In this document: positions 13,037 through 25,690 of the stretch, piece after piece
Position numbering within the stretch: the stretch's first letter is position 1
Layout of the letters: each line of letters starts with the position of its first letter
Assembly (NCBI RefSeq): GCF_000346465.2
Contig: NC_034010.1
Coordinates: 8,734,520 to 8,798,519, forward strand
DNA from: Prunus persica
Taxonomy: Eukaryota > Streptophyta > Magnoliopsida > Rosales > Rosaceae
Reading direction: 5' to 3'
DNA length: 64,000 nucleotides
Notes under the pieces: model-generated
Seen by the model: the letters and a program-made list of their open reading frames with translations, nothing else
Told to the model about the DNA's origin: nothing
Database searches by the model: none
Made by a program: the position numbers and the translations under genes

Positions 13037-14575
13037 TTATGGGACAATCTTACGTACTCTAGAACTATAATCATAAGTTAGCTCTTGATTAGGTGGAATG
13101 CTCTTCTTAGCGAATAACATCATGTGTGGGATTCTCACATCATCATGATCACAAAGGATACTTTGGGCAAACAAATTAGGAGAACAACTATGATTGACAA
13201 ATCTTCCCACATTCCCATGTTGTGTGGCATCAATGACAAAACCATCCCCGAAGAAATTTGGTAACATAGGAAAAGAGACATGTTGAGAAGCATCTCGCAA
13301 AGCATGGTCAACAAATTTACCGTTTGTCCAAAAGATATTCTCATCACTTCCCCTTCTTTGTTTAACTTCTTTCTCTTGAAGAATTTCTCCTACGTACTCA
13401 CATATGAAACTTCCACATGGAATATATGATCGTGGTCTAACACCCCATCCTTTTGATTTAGTCCTAAAGACTTCAAGTTTAAACTGAATCCCATGTTGAC
13501 AAATTCTATTTTTGCAAGAAGAAGACTTACATGTAGTACTGCAGTTGTAAATAAGGGATTTCCTATCTGTTATTGTGTTGTTGGATGAAAAAACCCCTCC
13601 AGTGTTCATTACACAAGGATATGACTTGCATTCTAAGCATCCATGAAGGCAATCACAACCCCTTTGTTTTGTTGCCTTGAAGAAATTTGGATAAATCACA
13701 TAGCTCGTGTACTTGAAAGCTGGATGACTCTCGCTATCTATTGCATTGACCACACGAATAGGCATCATCTCTTTCCCTTCAGAGATATCATTTTTACAAA
13801 CAATATCCTTTGACACCATAGGCTTTTTCAACTGTTTTGAAACTTTTTCCCATGTGATTATTGGTTGCCTCGGTATCCTTTTCAACAAATATTTAAACAC
13901 AAGTTTGCCGAATTCCCCTCTTTCTTGCCAAAAATGCTCGACTTTGTAGAGACCATCGTAAACATAAGTTGTGAAAGAGCGTTTCTTAGCACATGTACCC
14001 ACCTCAAAATGTTTAACGGCGCGAATTACCCTTACATGAGTTCGTACTTCCATGCTATTCTTTAGTGCAAGGTTTCCACGTTCAAGTGTTTGATCCTTTG
14101 GCTTTTTACATTCAACCCTAGGATTTCCACCTTCTCCTGAATAAGTCAAGATATCAGGAGATCCTACATGGTTAGCGTAACGGCCAGAATTAACAATGCT
14201 TGTTGCCAAAATTTTCCCATCCTTCTTCATATACTCAATACCACTCCGAAAGTTATGATGGAGGCCAGCAACAGTTAGTTCAGCCCTGTTACGAAACTTG
14301 TCACCAACCTCAACTCCTAGAATCGGTCCTAATTGTTTCCTCATGTTAACCAATTTTCCTTTCTTTCTCAGATGCATTACTGCTTCAATATCAGGCCTCC
14401 AACAATCTAGTTTGTTGTCTTCACTACCATGTTTTTGACGGAGCTTAGTTAATGTCTCTCGATATTCATCCAAAGCCTCCTTGACATTATGAATGATTCC
14501 ATCTCTGTCATCAACTCTCGTCCTCTTTTTGTTGGGAAGAAGGCCGACTTTTCGTATCTCAAGTGTTTTGTCCAT
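13037..14575 (-). CDS. SUVH5/6-like histone H3K9 methyltransferase, C-terminus truncated
   Basis: 512 codons in a single exon, as is usual for this family. An SRA/YDG domain (about residues 75-230; GVEVGDKF, VGSPDILTYSGEGG) binds methylated cytosine. A pre-SET cysteine cluster starts near residue 310 (GCDCLHGC). The SET domain has GWGVRPRSYIPCG, ICEYVGEIL, GNVGRFVNHSCSPN and ELTYDYS. The family deposits H3K9 methylation that silences transposons together with CMT DNA methyltransferases. The post-SET zinc site (CxCx4C) is missing: an in-frame TAA follows RVRKIVP, and after it the frame still reads DGNFKMKVCYHDGM up to the LTR at 12993. Loss of post-SET usually abolishes activity. At 512 aa it is shorter at the N-terminus than typical SUVH5/6. 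It may be a pseudogene or a non-catalytic methyl-DNA reader. Confidence 0.88.
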   Translation of the reverse strand: MDKTLEIRKVGLLPNKKRTRVDDRDGIIHNVKEALDEYRETLTKLRQKHGSEDNKLDCWRPDIEAVMHLRKKGKLVNMRKQLGPILGVEVGDKFRNRAELTVAGLHHNFRSGIEYMKKDGKILATSIVNSGRYANHVGSPDILTYSGEGGNPRVECKKPKDQTLERGNLALKNSMEVRTHVRVIRAVKHFEVGTCAKKRSFTTYVYDGLYKVEHFWQERGEFGKLVFKYLLKRIPRQPIITWEKVSKQLKKPMVSKDIVCKNDISEGKEMMPIRVVNAIDSESHPAFKYTSYVIYPNFFKATKQRGCDCLHGCLECKSYPCVMNTGGVFSSNNTITDRKSLIYNCSTTCKSSSCKNRICQHGIQFKLEVFRTKSKGWGVRPRSYIPCGSFICEYVGEILQEKEVKQRRGSDENIFWTNGKFVDHALRDASQHVSFPMLPNFFGDGFVIDATQHGNVGRFVNHSCSPNLFAQSILCDHDDVRIPHMMLFAKKSIPPNQELTYDYSSRVRKIVP

Positions 14576-15520
14576 AAAGAGCTAAGATTCAAAAGTATTG
14601 CAGGAACGCCCTACATAGAAAGTATAAAGTAGAAACGGACCCAACATCAACTATGCTAATCTAAAAAGCATTGCATATGCACCATAACTGGTGGAACACG
14701 TAATTGAAAATTTTACTTCCAAGCAAAGTAATTAAAGTGCTCTCTGGAAATTAACAATCGGAAACCAAGGTCCACAAGGAAACAAATTACCACATTTGTT
14801 CCTCTTTCTTAATTGAGAGGCAACCGCTTATTAATTATTCTTTATGAGTGCTCAATTTACATAAATTTTGAACCACAAAAATATCAAGATACATAGATGA
14901 CCAATTACTCTTTTATTTCCCTAACAGTTTGTAAAGATAACCCTTGACCTGAGTCCGATACAATTAGATAGTTCAGATCAGAGAGACGATTCTCAAGTCA
15001 AGTGAAGACCTAAACTTACGGATTTGTTTAAAACCTTCATCAATATTATAATATTTACCAGTCACAATGATATATTTTAAACCCCCAAATTACCCGTCAC
15101 AAGCAGAGTCATATACGAAAATCCAGAAGAAACAAACCACTTTTGGTTTGAAACCCAAGTTTAAATAAGTGATTTATGATACGAAACAAAAGAAAAACTA
15201 TACCTCTGCAAATTTATAATGCAAGAATATCACAAACTTTGACAGCAAAATAAATACCTATATTTCACATCTAAAAAGAACATATGAAGAAGAAATAGTG
15301 GTACAAATATAACTTCGAAAGAATAAAAATACCTGGTAAAGTAGAAACTAGAAATCGTGGTGCAGTCTCTCGTTCTCTCTCCTTGTTTATGTTTTGAAAG
15401 TCTTGGTAACTCTATGTCTTTTTCTGGTTTTGTGCTCCTCTGTTTCGTCTGTTCCGCTTCTGTTTGCCTCGGTTTATATATTGGCCTTCGAAGAGTGTAG
15501 GGTTTCTTAATTCCCAAGTT
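14576..15520 (-). promoter_or_regulatory. SUVH promoter, 5' UTR and 5' UTR intron
   Basis: On the minus strand a TATA box (TATATAAA, 15473-15482) lies downstream of a telo-box-like AAACCCTA (about 15498-15506). A purine-rich leader then ends at a donor-like CCAG/GTATTT near 15330. An acceptor-like TTGAATCTTAG lies six bases before the ATG at 14575. An intron in the 5' UTR before a single coding exon is common in SUVH genes. The exact transcription start and splice sites are inferred. Confidence 0.5.
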
Positions 15521-15784
15521 TAGAAGGATTCCTTGGAACTCACGACTTTCCTGAATTTACCACTAGGAAAAGTTTACCAGCAAATTGCCACGTGGATATT
15601 TCTGATCTAGTCAAATTCTACAGGAATTAGGCATCATATAGATCCTGTTTAATTTTAAAAAAATAATAAAATAATATGAAATTTGTCATTTTGGTGGAGT
15701 TCTTTACTATGTGTCAACTTGCCCTATAAGTCATCCAAATTTAATATTTTATATTTGACATCTCGCTTTGAGATGCTCTAAATA

Positions 15785-15890
15785 AAAGTTATTAGGTTAG
15801 TCAAATAGTAAGGGGAAGACTAGTTAATGATCATCCATTAGATATGTTAGTGAATTAAATATTTTTGTTTTAAAATTGTGTTGTAAATAC
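15785..15890. repeat. Direct repeat, copy 1 (pair with 17372-17485)
   Basis: Shares AGACTAGTTAATGAT, CATCCATTAGATATGT and AGTGAATTAAATATTTTTG with the second copy. The two copies flank about 1.5 kb without a convincing gene; at 16057-16200 there is only CT-rich sequence. This could be a pair of degraded short LTRs or the scar of a local duplication. Confidence 0.6.
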
Positions 15891-16939
15891 AATTTTCCTG
15901 TTATTAGATTCCCTGCCGCTGGTTTTCTCTTTAGTTTTATGACATGGCACACAACTTAACAGGAGTTTAATTATGTTAATTCTCTTTTAGCCCTTTTTTA
16001 AGTTAAAATAATTAAATATATTAGAATTCCTGCCATTAGAACTCGAGCCGACTCAATTGTGTCAACAACCCCACCCGCCGGCGCAACTCAACCCCTCTCC
16101 TCCTATCGTCGGCAAGCCTCTTCTCTCTGTTTCCCTTCCCTTTTTATCTCTCTCGTTCTCCCCCTTGATGCTAGATCAAGATCTATTTCAAAATGGTTAT
16201 AGAAGTCGCTTGGGCCAATTAAAGAGTGAAATCCCAAATAAGAACCTAGATTGCTCTCATTCTTCTTCATATCGAAAATTAACATCCCCCAATCTGATCA
16301 AAATCAAACAAAGTTTAAGCTTTGCATATTGTTTTATATGGATCCACAAACAAGATTAAAACATGCTCTTCTGATTTCTTCTTTAAAAGAGAGAGGGAGA
16401 TCGAGAAGAAATCAGAGAAATCATGGGAGAGAGAAGGGGGACAAAGGTAGAAAAAAGAGGCTTTGCCGGCCGCAGGAAGGGAGGGGGTTGTCGCCGACTG
16501 GGTGAGTGGCTGACAGAATTGACTAGTTTGGGGTTGCTAATGGAAGAGTGCATAAAGAAAGAAATAAAAAGTTTTCTTTTCAACGTTTGTGTCATTGTTC
16601 AATTGGATTTAACCGTCGTTATATCTCTGTTAAGTATGAAGACGTGGAAAAATATTAAGAAATAAATAGGAGGGTACAGGGAAATTCGGCATAGGAAAAT
16701 TGAACTCGCTATTTTTTTGGTTTTTGTTTTTTTAGAAATTCTAGGATTGCATTCATAATTCAGTTAAAAAAGTTACTAGTTATAAATGATCATTATAATA
16801 ACGGAGCAATCTAACATCAAAATTAAGATAATCTGGTGTGCCTCCACTGACGATCATGTAGGCCCAACTAAGATTGCAATATCAAAATAATCAAAAAGAG
16901 ATAAAGCTTGAAAAAAATCAAGTCATAACAATACAAATA

Positions 16940-17040
16940 AAACTCTCACAAAGAAGAAATGAAAAGCTCTTACAAAGGAGAGATGAAAAGCTCTCTCAAA
17001 ATGAGAGGTGAAAAGCTCTCCCAAAAGGAGAGGTGAAAAC
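16940..17040. repeat. Short tandem repeat, about 23 bp unit
   Basis: Four imperfect units of the type GAGAGATGAAAAGCTCTC with spacers CAAAAGGA or CAAAATGA. No gene overlaps. The surrounding 16400-17350 has purine-rich stretches only. Confidence 0.75.
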
Positions 17041-17371
17041 TACACAGAGAACCCAAAGAGTATGTCTGACTTATTCTGAACATAAAGGAATTGCAAAAAG
17101 GATGGCGGAGATCTGACGCCGAAACGCAAGTAGAGATCCGACGACGAGATGCTGCCTGTGATGGTTGGAGGAAACTCATAACAAAATAAAGACAAATAGG
17201 GAAAACTTTTTGTCTCTGGAAATGATGTGGGAGAAGAGAGGGAGGAAGAACAGTGACTTCCTCCTTCCCCCTTAAAGTGAAAACGACTCTAAAAAGTTTT
17301 TGGGGAGAGAGAGGACTAGGGTTTGGGAGGAAAATTGAGCTCACTCTAAATACTATATATTACAATAAAAG

Positions 17372-17485
17372 CTATTGGGTTACCCACATGGTAAGGGAAA
17401 GACTAGTTAATGATTTATACTCTCAGTCATCCATTAGATATGTCAGTGAATTAAATATTTTTGTTTTAAAATTGTGTTGTACATA
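17372..17485. repeat. Direct repeat, copy 2
   Basis: Partner of 15785-15890, with an extra TTATACTCTCAG between the two shared blocks. The sequence from 17490 to 19260 is AT-rich with no gene that I can support. Confidence 0.6.
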
Positions 17486-17998
17486 CGATGTAAATGAATG
17501 AAAATTTAGCTTCCATGCATTTTCAGTCACATATCTTTGAAACCAAACTGCCAGTGTCCATCTAGACACTATGAAGTGGCTCTTCTAAGAGTCACAACAG
17601 TCACACCTCTCACCCTGTTTTAGAACTAGAACGTAGAGATTGTTGATACATTTGACAAATTAAAAATACATTTTGTAAAAAGGCGCCCTACAATTTTACT
17701 AAACCAGAGTCTTTACTTGACTACACATGGTATTTTTATCTTTAGGTGATCTATATTTTCTAATTCATGGTTTACTTCTTCTTTTGGTTTGGAGTGCCCC
17801 TTCCTTAGCCCATGATCTGATCACTATATTTTAAGAGATAAAATTTAGTAAACCACGAGTCTTGACCGGTTTCGACTTTTTCTACCGCAAACTTACTTGC
17901 ATTAGACATTATGTTTGCTTATCTGTGTGTAGGCATTCAATTTAATCTGAATTGCATTAATTATTTTTTTAATTTTATGTGCTACTAAGATATACTGA

Positions 17999-18091
17999 TT
18001 AAATCCTATTTTCCCGACAAATTTAACTTAGACAAGAGGAGATCTTGTTACAGTCTTTTTAAGTTAAATTTGTCGGGAAAATAGGATTTAA
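17999..18091. repeat. Perfect 32-bp inverted repeat (hairpin)
   Basis: The left arm (17999-18030) and right arm (18060-18091) are exact reverse complements over 32 bp, e.g. TTTTCCCGACAAATTTAAC versus GTTAAATTTGTCGGGAAAA. The 29-nt loop itself contains ACAAGA...TCTTGT, giving a second small stem. It is too short for a typical MITE with internal sequence, and no target duplication is obvious. Confidence 0.9.
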
Positions 18092-19261
18092 TTGGTAATT
18101 TAACTTAAAGGTTATTAATAATTATTTTTTGGGTAATTGTATCTTTTGTACAATTAAATCCCCTAAAATGAAAAATTAGTATATAGTGATAAATAAATAA
18201 AACCTTAATAATAAACATATGGTAAATGGCCTATTTTCTTTCCATTTTCCCCTTTTGTTTGCAACCCTATAAACCCCGACCCGGACCTCCGTTGTCCTCT
18301 GCCACCATTAGCCACGCCACCCACTGACCACCATCTCCGACCATCCCCACCACATAATGTCATGTGACATCATTTTCATTTAATTTAATTAAAAAATAAT
18401 AATATGCAACTTATAAGACATGAACCCATGACCTCAACTTTACAGAAGGTGGCACTTAACCACACAAAGCTAGGCTTTACTTTATTCTTATTAAGGCCTT
18501 CTGCCTTTATATATAGATGTTTAGTTTTTTTTAGTATTTATATTATATTCTTGACCATCAACTTAAATATTTTTTTTTATGTCTACACAAATAATCATTT
18601 TCTATTATCAAATTGGATGACAACTTAAATAGTTGTTACCAAATAAAAAAATAGTTGTTCACTAATTAATTTTTTTATTTTTAAAGATAAACGTAAAAAA
18701 AATTACACATTGTGCGCTGTTTCTAAAAATACTAATACTAGAGTAAAAAATAAGGGAGACTTTGGAAAACCTAAATTTACTAAAAAATAATTGGACATTG
18801 CATTGTTGTTTCTATTTTACAAGCCTAAAAATACAAATATAAGAGTAAGAAAAAAAAAATGCACATTACGTTGCAGTTTCTATTTTCTAAACCTAAACAA
18901 TACCAATAGATGTTGTGGTGGTTTAATTTTTTTTTTCCGACATATAAGTTGCACATGATGCGCTCTCTATTTCTTATGTTTACCTTTGGCAGATTATAGT
19001 GTGATTAGGCAGACTCGAACTACAAAGGCACACATAAAGTGATAAGGAAATAAAGCTTCCAAGTGACAAGTTCCGTATAATATGTGACAATTAACTTGTT
19101 AATTTCAGTGTGTTAAATTTTGAATGTAATTTGCAAAGTAGTTTCAATATGATTTTTCTAGATCGTTCATATTTGTATCTAATTGTTCTATTTAGTGGAT
19201 GTTGAGTTTCAATTTGTTATTTTGACATTATTTATTTTTAATTGTCCAGGATGCTTTTTTA

Positions 19262-19553
19262 CTTTTATTTTTTTATATTATTAATATTGTTTTTGACGGC
19301 TACAAGGCGTCAACAAAGAACACGTAAGTGTCAGGAATTATAATTCTTGATGGAAACAAAGGTTCACTGATAGTTTTTTGATTGGTTTGTGACGCTTTTT
19401 AGTTGTCAACGCACATTCCTTGACGACTAATAACCCGTCAAGTTTGAGGGTACCTTTTATTGACACTGGCACTCTTGACGCTTCTTGACCAGTCAAGAAA
19501 TGGTTATGTTGACCCTTTTTAGCTGTCAACAAAGTGTGTTTTTCTTGTAGTGA
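19262..19553. mobile_element. CACTA-type transposon end (fragment)
   Basis: Ends with TTTTTCTTGTAGTG (19540-19553), the classic CACTA terminus when reverse-complemented (CACTACAAGAAA). Upstream lie dispersed motifs such as TTTTTAGTTGTCAAC, TTGACGACTAAT and TTTTTAGCTGTCAAC in both orientations, as expected for subterminal repeats. The opposite end was not found, so it is a remnant. Confidence 0.6.
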
Positions 19554-20760
19554 ATATATGAGGTAAGCTTATATTCTATAATCCTAAAAATATCAATATA
19601 ATAGTAACATAAAAACACACAATGCGTTGCAATATCTATTTTATAAAACTAAAAAAATACAAATGCAATTTCTATTATATAAGCCTAAAAATGCCAATAT
19701 TAGAATAACTTTAAAATACACATTATTATAGTTTCTATTTCTATAGAATTGGTTTTTGTTTTTGTTGACATCATTGATATATACATTGTTTTGTTATAGA
19801 GTAGTAGTTTATTGTTGTTGTTGTTTTTTTTTTTTTTTACATAATTGATATGTACATTTTCTATTATATAAACCTAAAAAAATACCAATATAATATAAAT
19901 AAGGGTTCAAAACTTATAAATTTTTGTAACTTTAAATTGATCTATTAATGTATAACTCTAGAGCATCAGGAATTTGGTACAACTCGTGCTTGAATCGGTG
20001 TTGAAATGAATAAATTTTTTTTTTAAAGAAACCTTTGACTGTTAATATAAATATTATGTAATTGTAATAATATCATAAAAACAAGGTTTGCGTAGTAATT
20101 TGTGATTGAGGCTTCCTCCTTCAGGGTCAAGGTTCGAGTCCCTTCAAGTACACAAAATTTTCTATTTTTTAAGGGTGAATAAAGGCTAGTGGTGGGGTAG
20201 CGACAACTAGCCGGCAATGGGTCATCAGACATGTGGCATAGAGTGATTGACTTCAAATAAATTTCTTAAAATATAGAAGGATTGGCAATGCGTGTAATTT
20301 TGAGGTTTTTTATATTAAATTATTGTAAAATTGGATAGTATATTTTAGACATTAGCTTAGCCAAGTTGACTATAACATATGCGCTCCTTACTCTGCACCC
20401 AAGTTCGAATCCCCAAAATGATGGGATTGATAGTGAAAGGACTCCAAAATGATAGGATTAGTAAAGTTACTCGTTTGACTAATTATTTTGTTAATGGGAA
20501 TTGATTAATTAATTTCTTATATATGAACATTTTTTTTTTGGCTCTTCAGTTAAAAAGATGGAATTGAATTTGCTGGCCCACTCTTTTTTATAATTTTTTT
20601 TTATAACCCTTTCACTCTCATAAAAAAAAAAAAAAAAAAACCCTAACTACAGCCACTCGCCGCTTTTCTCACCTTTGTCTTCTTCCTTTTTTTTTCCGTT
20701 AGTTAATTCACTCGCTACTTACAATCAATCACTTGAATTGTCACTTTATCTGATAATCCG
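19554..20760. other. AT-rich intergenic
   Basis: No gene. Two spots resemble the B box of tRNA-derived SINEs (GGTTCGAGTCCC near 20129 and AGTTCGAATCCCC near 20403), but no A box or SINE body could be defined. 20622-20640 is an A run. Confidence 0.4.
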
Positions 20761-23700
20761 CTTGTGGCTTACAATCAATCATTCCACTTGTTTCACAACA
20801 AGCATCCATTAACTCTTTGATGGATATGACATCCTTTAGGTGATCTAGGATGTCCCACAAGTTTACCTTTCAAACTATAAAGTTCTAAACTTTATAACAA
20901 TTTCAATCTCATTACCGTTCAATTGGACTTATCAAATATTTTGTTATCCTTGGGGTTACGACGTAAGGAGGAATTTTGATGACTTATCATAAAAGATTTA
21001 TACTTTATTATCCTTTGTGATAAAGATCATCGATTGAGATATCTTGTAAAGAAAACTCTTTATCTCTTAAGAGGTATCTTGTTTAAGCATTAACCCTTCA
21101 TAACAATTAAAAAAGTGTTGATGCCCTCTAAATGATTTCCCTTTTCTTTGCTTTCTTGAAATCCTAAATCTCTTGGATTTCAGACTTAGTAAAGTCCAAC
21201 CGTGAGCGATCAATGGTGAATGCTATAAAAAGACAATGGATACCATTCCATTCATTATCTTATACAACTCATGTGATCTCCATTCTAGTTCATAAATTAG
21301 ATTGTTTGGATTTCTCAATTTCTAGATGCAACTCATAGGTAAGAATTGGAACCTTTAAAGAACCACACATTGCTTATCCTATGAATATTATCTTGATTGT
21401 GAAATCTAAACCTTTTAGAAATCAATCTTGTATTAGATTTATCATATCTCAATATTCTAAACAATTAATGTAAGAACAATTTCATACATTCGTCTCATAA
21501 AGCATATAGATATCAAACTTCATATTACCATAACACGAATAGTCATATATAAAGCAAACTAGTGGTTATGTCATACAATCCATAAAACTATCTTCTAAAA
21601 CATGAAGATAGCAAGTAAGTTCTTTATACATGCCAAAAACCAAATAAACTAAATAAGCTCATAAGTTCTAAAGATATCCATAAACAAATAAAGGCTTTCT
21701 TGACGATTCCGAATCCGAGCAATCTTCATCTCTATGAGCTTACTACTTGTTCTTAGTCTATGCAACAACATGACCTACAATAGATCATTGTTTATTAGAC
21801 TCAAGTAAGGTATAAATATTTGCTTAGAACTTTAGTGACAGATTAAACTATACCTTCAGCTCAGTTGTCCTTCAAGTTAGCTAAGGAAGCTCGACAATTC
21901 CTTTTCCAGTGTCCGTCTTTCCGACAATAGAAACACTATCCTTTCACCTCTTTTCCTTCTTCCTGTTTCTTCTTGACGCCTCCCTTGGGTTTGAGTTTAG
22001 GGTTCCGTTTCTTCTTCTTGCTAACATTGAATTTGTCTTTACCCTTATTATTGGGCTTAGCAGAAGAAGTTGAACCCTTCTCAAAAACAGCAATGGTCCC
22101 ATCCGTCTTTCTCTCTTGAAGGTCTTTTAGCATTCACACACATGTTCAGCAACTCTGAGAGAGGGTGCTCTATCTTCCCCATGTTGTAGTTCATAACAAA
22201 ATGGGAGAAGGAATCAGAAAGGGACTCAAGGAAGATGTTGGTGGCCAAGTTGCGGTCTGGTGGACTATTAAGACTTTCCAACTGCTCAGTGAGTCCTATC
22301 ATCTTCAATCTATGTTGGTGGACTAGGGCTCCCTTAACCATCTTGGTCTTCAAAAGCTCACATACGGCGCTGAAGCGTCTGTTGCGTGTACCTTTTCTAT
22401 AAAGCTCTTGGAGATGGGATATCATGTCAGCAGCATACATCATATGCTCATGCTGTTTCTGGAGCTCCTCATTCATCTAAGCCAAAATGTAGCACTTGGC
22501 CTGACAGTCATCATCCACGTGCTTGTCATACTTAGCACATACTTCCTGAGAAGCATCTTCAGCAGGGGGCTCTATGTCAGAAGCTTGCTCTAGTACATAC
22601 ACAATCTTCTCGATAGTCATGAATATTTTGAGATTACGGTACCATGTTGGAAAATTATGTCCCTCTAGACAATATTTGTCTAGGAGTTTGGCAAATGCGT
22701 TCCCAGACATATCTACAAATACATATAGCTGAGTGTTAAATTGATTTTAGATTTACCATTGACTCGGGTCTTTAAGTCAAAAGGTAACCCCTACTATTTT
22801 TGGCAAATTCTCATATCCCTCAAGATGGAATATGAGATTTTTGGCTAAAACTCTTAGTGGGATAGGAGGCTCCCTATTATCTGGATCACCGCACCATAAT
22901 AGGATCTAAGGATACTTCGAATAATAAAGAGAAGGCACGCTTGCCTCTTCATATCTTGATGTGATTACCCATTCATTTGGCCTCTAGCAAATGTGAACCC
23001 CCAAATGTTATGGTGAAGTCCCATTTTACTAGTTAAGTCTTAGCTTACCATGCTTCCTTAGTGTAGGAATCAAACGTGAAACTTCATCATATTAGAATGT
23101 TGGCCTATACTTTTTCCTACCTTTGCAACATCAAATGGATGAAATGGATCCCTCCTAAACATGCGTTGTTGCTGTCAACTTCCCCATGTTTGAGGCAAGC
23201 CTTCACAAGTGTCATGCTCATTTGGAATCCGTCATGGTGGAAGGCCACGCAAAGGACATCAAGAATGTCTTTTGTTTATCGACTTAATGTTATCAATTGA
23301 TTGAGGGAGTTTTGGGTCACATTTTTTATCTTGTTAAACACTTTAATCGTTTTGACAACATATTGTCCTAGGACAACTATTACTCCATTTAAACATATTT
23401 ATAGTTACACTATACTCCCACTATTTTGTTTCAAAAACTCAAATCAATTTCATAAAACTATTTTATCTTGAAAATAGGAATATGTGTCACTATTAACGAA
23501 ATACATTTTGCATTTCTTAAGTATGGTTAAATAGTGGTTAAATAGTTGTCTATAGGCTCATGGATGATTATGGACTTTTCATTTTCAATTCAACATCGAG
23601 CCAAGATGTTGAATCTAGGTCTTTGGTGGGTGATTGATTTTATTACGCATTTTAACTTCTTTAAAACATTCATGGTTGAAGGGCATTGGACCCAAGACTA

Positions 23701-24470
23701 TTATCAAAGTCTCTAACTAATCTTCTTTCTCCTTTGTCTCCTTGGGCTTCGTTCTTCCTAATCTCTATAGAAGACTCAAGTCTCAATGGACCTTGAGGGA
23801 ATTGTGGGGGATAGAAACTACATAAGAGAATGAGAGAGGAGAAGCATGCAAGCTTCTATTTAATTTACAAACCAATTGCTAATTTAAGCAACCTCAAAAA
23901 CAAAATTAGTTACAATCCATCCATTCAATCAAAACCCATTCATCTAATGAATTAATGCCCAATCACATAGCTCAATTTGATTTTTGGGGCCTTAAGTCCA
24001 TAATCATCCTTATTCCAATCATTTAATCAAATTAAACAATAAAGGATATGATACATTAAACAATTGAGACTTTAGAACCTATAGGCTTATTTATAATGGA
24101 ACATTTAAATCAAAAATAAAATTTTAATGTTTCACCAAAAAGACAAAAACAGTTTTGTTTTTAGTGTATTAGGGAAAATTTGCAATTTCAAAAGTTATGG
24201 GCCAAAATCAAAAATACTACATTTTTAATTTGGACCCAACATTTTTGTGTTATTGCATGAAGACCCAAAATGGGTCTCCCTAAGGTGTCTGCCGAAATTT
24301 GCAAGGGGAGGGGAGGTTTTGTATGTGTGGTCTCACTTGTCATGATATTCCAAATTGTATCCATAAAGCATCTTTATTCTCATTGGCCAATTTCAAAAGA
24401 TGAAATGGCAATGGGAGACACAAGGTACAACCATATGGCCCTTGTCACAAAATGTTTTTGAGTAACATAT
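20761..24470 (-). mobile_element. Copia-like retroelement remnant with gag only
   Basis: A gag reading frame (21905-22710, minus) sits in long non-coding flanks. The right flank (22711-24470) would be the leader and LTR side; the left flank (20761-21900) follows gag directly with no protease, integrase, reverse transcriptase or RNase H. I could not define LTR ends or a target duplication, so the boundaries are approximate. The arrangement suggests a non-autonomous or internally deleted element. Confidence 0.5.
21905..22710 (-). pseudogene. Copia gag pseudogene with CCHC zinc knuckle
   Basis: Starts at 22710 with a gag N-terminus (CLEGHNFPTWYRNLKIFM, typical of the UBN2/DUF4219 type). An in-frame stop after residue 77 is followed, still in frame, by the gag core (LESLNSPPDRNLATNIFLES). 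A frameshift near 22110 leads into a Lys-rich linker. After another in-frame stop comes the zinc knuckle CFYCRKDGHWKRNCRA (about 21905-21945). Gag would package the element RNA in virus-like particles. With two stops and one frameshift it is dead. Confidence 0.75.
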
Positions 24471-25494
24471 GTAACCATCATATCTCATACAATTCCATGA
24501 ATTAAAAAGCAATATTCTCTAGGGATCAACAAGATCTTTTCATGAAAAGCTCAAGAACATAAAAAACATTCTTATTCTTTCAAAACCTTTTTATAAAATC
24601 ATATAAAATCCTAAAATCTTGGGAAAATCTTATTTGTGTTTAGAATTTCAAGACAAACACAACAATTATATTAGATAAGCATGAAAAACGCACAAGACCA
24701 AAAAGCCCAATGATGCAACCACCCCCTTCTCCATTTTGAAAAATCTCGTTCATGCAACATCCAAAATTCCAAGTATCAAGCATACATGTGAGTCAATCAT
24801 GAAAGATATGACATGTTATAACATTTATAACCATGAAACTAAGCCCATATTCTTTCTAAGACTCAAAAGGGTGCACCTTTTCATATTCGTCACTCGCCAA
24901 CAGTAAAAAAAATTCGAATTCGTGCGCTGACGCCATCCAGCCTTCAATGCTGACGTCACATCCCTTAGGCAGGAGAACGGGCTGATTTTGCCTTGGGCCT
25001 TAACTAGGTTGGTGGTCCCCACGCTTTGCCCTGGCTGCATTTGTGTGCTGAAAGAGCCTTCGTTGACCTAGGCCCCCTCTTGCCCGGGTGGGGGCGCAGT
25101 GCTGGGAATGCTCTTAGATATCTTAATGGGTTATGTGCACCTAGGCTATTGCAAAGCCCAATTTATTCATTATTTTTTGCATTTTGCATTTTTTATTGGT
25201 ATTTACATAGGTATGTGTCTTTTAAAGGTATGTAGAACCTCAAAGGGAAAAGTCTATCATTTCCATTTTTTTCATATTCGTGCATGTTTTTTTATTTTTT
25301 TATACTCGAAAACCCTCAATACTTAAAGCCATGACATCTTCTCGTTAGAACATAGTAAACTATACCTAACACACTTTTTCAATGATATATACAGTTATTG
25401 GCATGCCAATACTTACGTCAAGCACTTCGCAGTTGAAACACAAAATAAATGCAACTAACACACATGTTATATCTATTCTTTACTATTTCAAAAA
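24471..25494. other. Intergenic, no gene
   Basis: AT-rich apart from 24915-25110, which is GC-rich (GACGCCATCCAGCCTTCAATG, TTGCCCGGGTGGGGGCGCAG). The compositional break suggests an inserted element, but I found no terminal repeats or coding motif. Confidence 0.4.
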
Positions 25495-25690
25495 GTTGTC
25501 AATGGGTTGGTTATTACCACCTTTTGTAGAAAATTCACATCACAAATTTTAATTTCTTAGACTAAAGCTGTGTTGAATTTAATTTGGCTGACGACTAATG
25601 CAGTCCATATAACGATGCTCTATCAATTAGAATTCATAAACTAGCAATCTCGTTCAATGACTTTGATTGATGAATATTCAGTCATTCAAC
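25495..25690. repeat. Locus duplication, copy 1 (pair with 27305-27490)
   Basis: Shares AAATTCACATC, TTGGCTGACG, GCAGTCCATAT and CAATTGCTTGGACATTTGAAATAT-type blocks with 27305-27490. A third, shorter relative lies at 34905-34980. The copies surround LRR pseudogene pieces, suggesting local duplication of an LRR-gene locus. Confidence 0.6.

Noticed and set aside
20095..20420. tRNA or SINE candidates (GGTTCGAGTCCC, AGTTCGAATCCCC)
   Set aside because: B-box-like only. No A box at the right distance, no cloverleaf and no paired target duplication.
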